From: JBCDBY01 sp039182715
GTDB taxonomy: Bacteria > Planctomycetota > PLA2
Assembly: GCA_039182715.1 (NCBI GenBank)
Contig: JBCDBY010000120.1
Span: forward strand, 1 to 12,179
Length of the DNA: 12,179 nucleotides
Direction of reading: 5' to 3'
The notes beneath the pieces are model-generated. The model made no database searches and was not told the DNA's origin. It saw only the letters and a program-made list of their open reading frames with translations. The translations under genes were made by a program, and so were the position numbers. Shown here one piece after another: positions 7,176 to 12,179 of this stretch (the stretch's first letter is position 1; each line of letters starts with the position of its first letter).

Positions 7176-7268
7176 TGGGGCATTCGGCAGAACCTGTATC
7201 TGTCCGTCGTCCCGACGGATCGGACCGTCAACGAGATCGTGCGCGAGTCCTCGCCGAAGCAGGACTAG
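7176..7268 (+). pseudogene. Former 3' end of the truncated lipoprotein gene
   Basis: Thirty codons plus TAG directly after the TGA and in the same frame. The translation contains LSVVPTDRTVNEIVRE, which aligns without gaps to MHVIPIDAPFDTILEWV near the C-terminus of the paralog at 7557-8522. The frame ends in a CTAG shared with the tricorn remnant, just as the intact paralog ends in a CTAG shared with the intact tricorn gene. This shows where the ancestral gene stopped. Confidence 0.65.
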
Positions 7269-7427
7269 CGGATCTCCTTCAGCAGCACCTCGATCGCCTT
7301 CTTGAGCTGGGGGTCGTCGCCGCGCGCGACCGACTCGGGGCCGTGCGGGACGATGTGGTCCGGTACGAAGTCCTGGTTCTCGACGTAGTCGCCGCCCGGC
7401 TCGACGATGCCGACCTGCGGGATGCCG
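7265..7427 (-). pseudogene. Remnant 3' end of a tricorn-type protease gene
   Basis: Read on the minus strand this segment encodes the last ~53 residues of the tricorn protease found at 8519-11677, including GIPQVGIVEPGGDYVENQDF, VPDHIVPHG and KKAIEVLL, and it ends in its own TAG. Only the final residues differ (KEIR here, EKLG in the full copy). It keeps the glutamate of the VEN motif, which corresponds to one catalytic-tetrad residue, but lacks the Ser-His pair, the nucleophile, the PDZ domain and the propeller, so it cannot be an active protease. A 59-codon frame with an ATG at 7444 exists, but its first residues do not belong to tricorn and no ribosome site is evident. It converges on the truncated lipoprotein gene, with four bases shared. 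Confidence 0.85.
7281..7427. repeat. 147-bp near-identical direct repeat, copy 1
   Basis: Matches 8535-8681 at 146 of 147 positions (offset 1254 bases). The only difference is T at 7364 against G at 8618, a synonymous change in a valine codon of the minus-strand tricorn frame. Outward to 7265 the two copies still align but match at only 10 of 16 bases; beyond 7427 similarity stops abruptly. Confidence 0.95.
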
Positions 7428-7514
7428 CCCGCGCTGTTCGCCATTGGTCGGGCGTTCGGCCCCAGAGGATGGGGCGCAGGACGGCGGTTAGGGCACGGAC
7501 GAGGGGAGTTCGCG

Positions 7515-7528
7515 GATTCCGGGAACGC
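7515..7528 (+). promoter_or_regulatory. Conserved leader element, copy 2
   Basis: Same 14 bases as 6403-6416, with the TTCC-G-GGAA palindrome, 28 bases before the ATG at 7557. The 7428-7514 spacer upstream holds no gene I can support; it lies between the tricorn remnant and this leader. Confidence 0.35.
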
Positions 7529-7556
7529 GCCTCGAGCCCACGGCATTCCATCCCGC

Positions 7557-8522
7557 ATGCGGTGCTGCACGGTTCTTCTTCTCAGTCTCTCGGCCTGCTC
7601 CTACAGCTCCCATACGCACGTTTACGGAACCGACTTCGACCCGAACGAAGGTGATCGCTTCATCGTCTGGCCGGCGGACTCCGGGGCCACGCACTTTCGC
7701 TACATCCGCGGCGAAGACCCACACGCCCAGCCGGTCCACCGCATGGGACCGCGGCTTTCGCAGGCGTTCGGCCCCGAGACCGCCTCGATCATCGTGATTC
7801 AGCCGACAGAGCCGTCCGAGGAAGTCGAACGGAACGTCCGGGCGCTCCACGCACGCATGCGAACCAGCTGTCCGCGGGCCGGGATCCACCTGGTGCAGGA
7901 CGATGTGGATTGGACCCGAATCGGGTCGCCGCGGGCAGCGGCGGAACGACTCCTCGAGCTCCGGGACGCGGCCCGAAGCCGTCGCCCGGCGAGCTGGCTG
8001 TTCGACGCCGTCTTCCGAGAAACGTTTACGGCGGCGGTCTTTCAGGGGCTACTGGGCGACGAGCCCGGCGGCACGGAACGCTTTGCGCTCATGTCGCCCA
8101 TCTGGGTCATGCCCGACCCGACCGACTCCGATCGCTTTCGGGTCGCGCTCCGGCCTTGGGATGCGGCCCTTCGATCGCGTCCCGTTCGGTGGCAGGTGCG
8201 AACCAGCCGGGAGGTCGCGTCCGACCTGCGAGCATCCGCGCCCGACGTGAACGGCGTGCGGTTCGGTGCGATGGCTCATTCGTCGCCGCCCAAGCCCCGC
8301 TTTCAGGCACAGTCCTACGTCCGTGTCGTCGTCCTTCTGTCGCGCGACTTGCCGGAGCGCTCCGCTCGCATCGGACGACTCGCGGCCCTGCTCGATTCGT
8401 CGGAAACCTCGATGCACGTGATTCCGATCGACGCCCCCTTCGACACCATCCTCGAATGGGTCGCGGAACGACAGCTCCCTTTCCCTCCGCCGCCGACCGA
8501 GACGAACGGGGATGGAGACTAG
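7557..8522 (+). CDS. Unknown lipoprotein, intact paralog (WPAD/DDxDW family)
   Basis: A 321-residue predicted lipoprotein: MRCCTVLLLSLSAC is a signal with lipobox LSAC, lipidated at C14. The family is unknown to me. Motifs shared with the 6444 gene are WPAD (38-41) followed by FRYIRG, a strand ASIIVIQP, DDVDW (115-119), PDPTD (186-190) followed by FRVALRP, and a C-terminal strand-helix unit (MHVIPIDAPFDTILEWV). Alternating strands and helices suggest a compact alpha/beta fold. Compared with its paralog it has a longer middle region and a proline-rich C-terminal tail. The upstream in-frame extension to 7407 is antisense to the tricorn remnant and was rejected. Its TAG lies in a CTAG that also holds the tricorn stop. 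The repeated lipoprotein-against-tricorn arrangement hints at a functional link, but no direct evidence shows one. Confidence 0.8.
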   Translation: MRCCTVLLLSLSACSYSSHTHVYGTDFDPNEGDRFIVWPADSGATHFRYIRGEDPHAQPVHRMGPRLSQAFGPETASIIVIQPTEPSEEVERNVRALHARMRTSCPRAGIHLVQDDVDWTRIGSPRAAAERLLELRDAARSRRPASWLFDAVFRETFTAAVFQGLLGDEPGGTERFALMSPIWVMPDPTDSDRFRVALRPWDAALRSRPVRWQVRTSREVASDLRASAPDVNGVRFGAMAHSSPPKPRFQAQSYVRVVVLLSRDLPERSARIGRLAALLDSSETSMHVIPIDAPFDTILEWVAERQLPFPPPPTETNGDGD

Positions 8523-11500
8523 CCGAGCTTTTCGAGCAGCACCTCGATCGCCTTCTTGAGCTGGGGGTCGTCGCCGCGCGCGACCGACTCGGGGCCGTGC
8601 GGGACGATGTGGTCCGGGACGAAGTCCTGGTTCTCGACGTAGTCGCCGCCCGGCTCGACGATGCCGACCTGCGGGATGCCGAAGACGAGCGTGGGGTCGA
8701 TCTGGCGTTCCCACCAGACCGCCGTGCCGGTGCCCGCGACCTTCGCGCCCACCACCGGACCGAGGCCGAGCTTCTGGAACGCGTACGGGAAGATGTGCGC
8801 GTCCGAGTAGTTCTGCTCGTTGACGATCACCGCGACGGGGTCGGCCCAACGGTCGAACGGCTCGGTGCCGAACGCGCCGCGCTTCTTGCCGCGCGGGTGG
8901 AAGATCGCGTACTTGCGACCACCCAGGAACTTCACCAGATCGTCGTGCAGCCATCCGCCGCCGTTGTTACGGGTATCGACGATGAGCGCCGCGCGGTTGC
9001 CGTAGCGACCGATCGCGTCCTGGTAGAGACGACGGAAGCTGCGGTCGCCCATGCCGCGCACGTGCACGTAGCCGATGCGCCCCTCCGACAGCTCGTCGGT
9101 GAGCTTGCGGCGCTGCTCGACCCAGCGGCGGTAGAGCAGCTCGCTCTCGTCCCGCAGCGACACCGGCTCGACGACGACCTCCGCGGTGGAACCGTCCGGT
9201 TTGCGCACCGCGAGCAGTAGCCGCTTGCCCGCCTGCCGGTCGAGCAGGGCGGACAGGTTGACGCTCGCATCGAGCTTGGTGTCGCCCACGCGCAGAAGCA
9301 CGCTGCCGGACTCGATGCCGGCGCGCGCGGCCGGACCGCCCGGCAGCACCTCGACCATCTTGAGCCCCTCGCCGCGGTCGCGCGGGTCGTAGAGCACGCC
9401 GAGCGACGCCGTCTGGTCGGTGCCCTCCTGCGGAATGCGGTGGTAGCAGCCGGTGTGCGACGCGTTGAGCTCGCCGAGCAGCTCGCTCAGCAGCTCCGCG
9501 AAGTCGTGGTTGGTATGCACGTGCGCCAGCAGCGGCTCGTAGTCCTTGCGCAGCTTCTCCCACGGCGCACCGTGCAGGTCGGCGCGGTAGAACTTGCGCT
9601 TCACCTGCCGCCACGCGTGCTCGAAGATGTACGCGCGCTCGGCCGGCGCGTCGATCTCCATCTCCGCCTTGAAGCCGATGCGCTTGGCGTCGCCCTTGAG
9701 CTCGATGTGATGCAGCGTTCCGCCGCCGGAGCGCACGAAGACCGACTTGCCGTCCTTCGCGAAGCGCACGTCGCCGCCGTTGCCGTCCAGCTTCGCGATC
9801 CGCTTGGTCTCGCCTTTGCGCCAGTGCGTGAGCCAGAGCCCCGTCTGGTTGCCGACGCGCGCGATCTTCACGAGCTTCTCGCCGTCGGGCGAGATGTCGA
9901 AGGCGAACAGCCGCGCGGAGTGCAGCGAAAGACGGCGCGTCCGCCGCTCGCGATCCTCGAACTCGATGTCGACCTTGGGCGGCGCCTTGTCCGTCTTCGC
10001 CTCGTCCTTCTTCTTCTCCTTGTCCTTCTTGCCGGTGCGCAGCTCGTACTCCTCCACGCTCCAGCGCGCGCGCTCGTGCGCCGCATCGGTCAGGTCGACG
10101 ACGAAGACGTCGGCGTCCGAACCCCAGCTGCCGTGCGAGCGACGGCCGAGCCGGTTGGAGGAGAAGAGCAGGCCGCGGCCGTCCGGTGACCAGCGCGGCC
10201 GCGCCTCGTAGTAGCCGCTGCGCGTCATGTCGATCACCTTCTCACCGCCGGCGTCGGCCACGCCGAGGCTCTCGATCCAGCGACCGCTGCCCGCCATGTT
10301 GAAGGCGAGCCACTTGCTGTCGGGCGACCACGCGAACGCGATGTCGCCGTCGGCATAAGAGTAGTTGCGCGCCGCCGGCACGACCGTCCAGGCGTTCTTC
10401 GAGGCGAGCTCGAGCACGCGGATCTCGTCGCGGTTGTGCAGGTAGGCGACCCGCTTGCCGTCGGGCGAGACCAGCGGCTGGAAGGACTCGTCCTCCTCCA
10501 CCAGCACCGGCTCCTCCACGACGCGCGTCGCGCGGAAGAAGTACTTGTCCTCCGGCCGCGCCAGGCGCACGCGGTAGAGGTTCCACGACCCTTCGCGCTC
10601 CCCGGCGAAGTAGATCGCCTCACCGTCGGGCGCCCACGAGGGGCTGCGCTCCTGGGTGGAGGTGTGGGTCAGGCGCCGGGTGGTGCCGTGCTCGACCGAA
10701 GCGACGAAGAGCTCGCCGCGGACGATGAAGGCGATCTCCTTCTCGTTCGGGCTGACCGCGAACTGCGTCGCGCCCTTGCGCATGGTCTCCGTCCGCCGCG
10801 CGTTGGAACGCGGGCCGACGTGGCCGCGCACGACGACACGCTGCGGTTCGGCCCCTTTCGCGAGGGTGTAGAGCGAGCCGTGCCAGGCAAAGCAGAGCGT
10901 GCCGTTCCGGGCGCGCGATAGGAAGCGCACCGGATGGTCGCGGAACTTCGTGCGGCCCTTGACGTTGAACGTGCCGTCCGCGGCGCAGAGGTGCACGACG
11001 GCGTCGCCGTCGAAGTGCGGGTCGCGGTCCTCGTGCTTCGAGTCGGTCACGCGCGTGTGCTTCCCGCTCTCGACGTCGTAGATCCAGATATCGCGCGTCA
11101 CCGAGCTGGTGTGGTGCTTGCGCCACTCGTTCTCGCGGCCCGGCTGATTCTCGTAGACGATGCGCGCGCCCTTCTCGTCGTAGCGCGCGTGCAGCGCCGG
11201 GGTCGGCAGCACGAGGCGCGGCCGTCCGCCGGCGACCGGCACGCTCCAGAGCTTGCCCCCGCGCCAGCTCGCCGGATGCGACTTCGCATCGCCCGCGCGC
11301 GCGCTGCTGAAGAGCACCTCGCTGCCGTCGGGCGAGAAGTCGCTCGGCACGTCCCAGCCCGAGTGCCAGGTGAGCCGCCGTTCGGCGCCGTCGGCGATCG
11401 TGCGGACGTAGACGTCGAAGTTGCCGTGGCGATCGGTCGCGTAGGCGATCTGTTTCCCGTCACGCGACCAGACCGGGCTCCGCTCGTAGGCGACGTGCGT

Positions 11501-11677
11501 CGTGAGCGGCACGGCGTCGCCGCCGGCGCTCGGCACGAGCCAGAGGTCGCCTCCGTAACTGAAGCAGACCTGCGATCCGTCGGGCGACAGCGCGGGGTAG
11601 CGAATCCAGAGAAGCTCCTCCTTCGCGTGCGCGAGCGGCGTGAGGAGAAGCAGGGGGAGCAGGAGTCGTCGGAGCAT
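8519..11677 (-). CDS. Tricorn-type protease, exported
   Basis: A 1052-residue serine peptidase of the tricorn family (S41B), close to the 1071 residues of the archaeal type protein, which cuts proteasome-derived oligopeptides into small peptides. MLRRLLLPLLLLTPLAHA is a Sec signal with a likely cut after AHA, so this form acts outside the cytoplasm. Residues about 24-660 are two beta-propellers with many PD40-type turns (SPDGS, SRDGK, SPDGE). A charged Lys/Glu linker lies near 547-575. A helical domain carries S740-H741 (NASHTG), a PDZ domain spans roughly 755-845, and the C-terminal domain carries S958-D959 (YSDAHIF) and E1015 (YVENQDF). All four residues of the tricorn tetrad are therefore present. 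The start is set by the signal peptide, with GGAG seven bases upstream. It is divergent from the kinase gene, with only a 30-bp gap. Confidence 0.93.
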   Translation of the reverse strand: MLRRLLLPLLLLTPLAHAKEELLWIRYPALSPDGSQVCFSYGGDLWLVPSAGGDAVPLTTHVAYERSPVWSRDGKQIAYATDRHGNFDVYVRTIADGAERRLTWHSGWDVPSDFSPDGSEVLFSSARAGDAKSHPASWRGGKLWSVPVAGGRPRLVLPTPALHARYDEKGARIVYENQPGRENEWRKHHTSSVTRDIWIYDVESGKHTRVTDSKHEDRDPHFDGDAVVHLCAADGTFNVKGRTKFRDHPVRFLSRARNGTLCFAWHGSLYTLAKGAEPQRVVVRGHVGPRSNARRTETMRKGATQFAVSPNEKEIAFIVRGELFVASVEHGTTRRLTHTSTQERSPSWAPDGEAIYFAGEREGSWNLYRVRLARPEDKYFFRATRVVEEPVLVEEDESFQPLVSPDGKRVAYLHNRDEIRVLELASKNAWTVVPAARNYSYADGDIAFAWSPDSKWLAFNMAGSGRWIESLGVADAGGEKVIDMTRSGYYEARPRWSPDGRGLLFSSNRLGRRSHGSWGSDADVFVVDLTDAAHERARWSVEEYELRTGKKDKEKKKDEAKTDKAPPKVDIEFEDRERRTRRLSLHSARLFAFDISPDGEKLVKIARVGNQTGLWLTHWRKGETKRIAKLDGNGGDVRFAKDGKSVFVRSGGGTLHHIELKGDAKRIGFKAEMEIDAPAERAYIFEHAWRQVKRKFYRADLHGAPWEKLRKDYEPLLAHVHTNHDFAELLSELLGELNASHTGCYHRIPQEGTDQTASLGVLYDPRDRGEGLKMVEVLPGGPAARAGIESGSVLLRVGDTKLDASVNLSALLDRQAGKRLLLAVRKPDGSTAEVVVEPVSLRDESELLYRRWVEQRRKLTDELSEGRIGYVHVRGMGDRSFRRLYQDAIGRYGNRAALIVDTRNNGGGWLHDDLVKFLGGRKYAIFHPRGKKRGAFGTEPFDRWADPVAVIVNEQNYSDAHIFPYAFQKLGLGPVVGAKVAGTGTAVWWERQIDPTLVFGIPQVGIVEPGGDYVENQDFVPDHIVPHGPESVARGDDPQLKKAIEVLLEKLG
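8535..8681. repeat. 147-bp near-identical direct repeat, copy 2
   Basis: Lies within the 3' end of the intact tricorn gene and is the functional counterpart of the copy at 7281-7427 (one mismatch). It covers codons for the tetrad glutamate E1015 and nearby residues, ending shortly before the stop. Confidence 0.95.
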
Positions 11678-11698
11678 GGAAGGGCTCCAGATGGTAAA

Positions 11699-11704
11699 GG
11701 AGGG
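11699..11704 (+). promoter_or_regulatory. Ribosome binding site for P-loop kinase gene
   Basis: GGAGGG (preceded by AAA) three bases before the ATG at 11708. It supports that start and the existence of this edge-truncated gene. The 30-bp divergent gap also contains the tricorn ribosome site on the other strand, so the promoters of both genes must reach into the neighbouring coding sequence. Confidence 0.65.
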
Positions 11705-11707
11705 TCC

Positions 11708-12179
11708 ATGGCGCGGATCCATATCACCGGCGCCTCGGGTACGGGGACCACCACCCTCGGACGGGCGCTCGCCCTCCGGCTCGGCACGCCCCACTTCGAC
11801 AGCGACGACTACTACTGGATTCCCACCTGGCCGCCGTACGCGATCAAGCGCGATCCGGGGGTGCGCGATGCCCGCCTGCGCGAAGATCTGACGCGCTTCG
11901 ATGCGTGGATCTGGAGCGGCTCGGCGCTGAGCTGGGAGGTCGATGCGCCCATGACGCTGTGCGTCTTTCTCCATCTGCCCACCGAGCTGCGCATCGAGCG
12001 GCTGCGGCGCCGGGAGCAGGCGGAGCTTCGAACCATGCCCGGGCTCTCCGAGGTGGAGATCGATCGACGGATCCAGGAGTTCCTCGACTGGGCCGCGGCG
12101 TACGAGAGCGGTGACCGCGAAGGACGCTCGCGTGCGCGGCACGAAGCGTGGCTCGCATCGCTCGCCTGCCCCGTCCTCC
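11708..12179 (+). CDS. P-loop NTPase / adenylate-kinase-like protein, 3' truncated
   Basis: The first 157 codons of an open frame that leaves the right edge. It begins MARIHITGASGTGTTTLGRA, where residues 8-16 (GASGTGTTT) form a P-loop with threonine where the Walker A lysine is usual. It continues with HFDSDDYYW (29-37), a substrate-side acidic/aromatic motif seen in small nucleoside- or shikimate-kinase-like proteins, then WIWSGSA, a hydrophobic strand LCVFLHLP, and an arginine-rich lid-like helix (RIERLRRREQAELR). From memory, a family annotated as AAA or adenylate-kinase-like carries this GTTT variant, so it is probably a soluble phosphotransferase with unknown substrate. Most such proteins are about 180 residues, so little is missing. 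Start: ATG after a strong GGAGGG. It is divergent from the tricorn gene. Confidence 0.82.
   Translation, partial: MARIHITGASGTGTTTLGRALALRLGTPHFDSDDYYWIPTWPPYAIKRDPGVRDARLREDLTRFDAWIWSGSALSWEVDAPMTLCVFLHLPTELRIERLRRREQAELRTMPGLSEVEIDRRIQEFLDWAAAYESGDREGRSRARHEAWLASLACPVL

Noticed and set aside
7173..7219. TGA as a selenocysteine codon: a perfect seven-pair hairpin (7203-7219) follows about 27 bases downstream, a range reminiscent of bacterial SECIS elements.
   Set aside because: The paralog has alanine, not cysteine, at the aligned position, no redox motif is nearby, and seven-pair hairpins are common at this GC content. A nonsense change is simpler.
7407..7556. N-terminal extension of the intact lipoprotein paralog.
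   Set aside because: It lies over the tricorn remnant and leader; the lipoprotein signal begins at 7557 and aligns with the start of the paralog.
7265..7570. A 101-codon minus-strand frame as an independent small protein.
   Set aside because: Its C-terminal half is the tricorn tail, and the N-terminal part is Arg/Pro-rich sequence over the leader of the next gene without a ribosome site. Better explained as a gene remnant.
11678..12142. N-terminal extension of the tricorn frame up to 12142.
   Set aside because: It runs antisense to the P-loop kinase-like gene, and the signal peptide starting at 11677 marks the true start.

Overview
This is a GC-rich bacterial chromosomal window with no rRNA, tRNA, CRISPR array, transposase or phage gene that I can see. 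It looks like a Gram-negative (diderm) organism: there is an ExbD/TolR-type protein, and most complete genes begin with a lipoprotein or Sec signal or a membrane anchor. The mix of HEAT, TPR, ExbD, SYLF and tricorn-like proteins would fit Planctomycetota or Myxococcota, but I cannot fix the phylum from sequence alone.

Layout, left to right: a 5' fragment of a membrane-anchored protein (-, 1-123); a membrane-anchored HEAT-repeat protein (+, 186-1187); a two-gene minus-strand unit with a SnoaL/NTF2-like protein (1832-2182) followed by an unrecognised protein (1357-1821); an orphan ExbD/TolR-like protein (+, 2242-2778); a TPR protein (-, 2757-3716); an Asp-box (sialidase-fold) lipoprotein (+, 3850-5823); a SYLF/Ysc84-like lipoprotein (-, 5820-6359); an unknown lipoprotein cut by an in-frame TGA (+, 6444-7175, with homology running on to 7268); a remnant of a tricorn protease 3' end (-, 7265-7427); an intact paralog of the unknown lipoprotein (+, 7557-8522); a full-length exported tricorn-type protease (-, 8519-11677); and a P-loop kinase-like protein running off the right edge (+, 11708-12179).

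Strand alternates along almost the whole window. Nearly every neighbour pair is convergent or divergent, and three convergent pairs share a CTAG in which both stop codons overlap. Operon logic is therefore weak. Most genes probably have their own promoters, and shared function must be argued from domains and repeated adjacency.

The most interesting part is 6400-8700. Two diverged copies of an unrecognised exported protein (shared motifs WPAD, DDxDW and PTD) each end tail-to-tail against the 3' end of a tricorn gene. One of those tricorn ends is intact. The other is a fragment that keeps 147 bp differing from the intact copy at one base, although the two lipoproteins have diverged widely. This points to an old tandem duplication of a lipoprotein-tricorn pair with later sequence exchange. 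The upstream lipoprotein copy also carries a premature stop.
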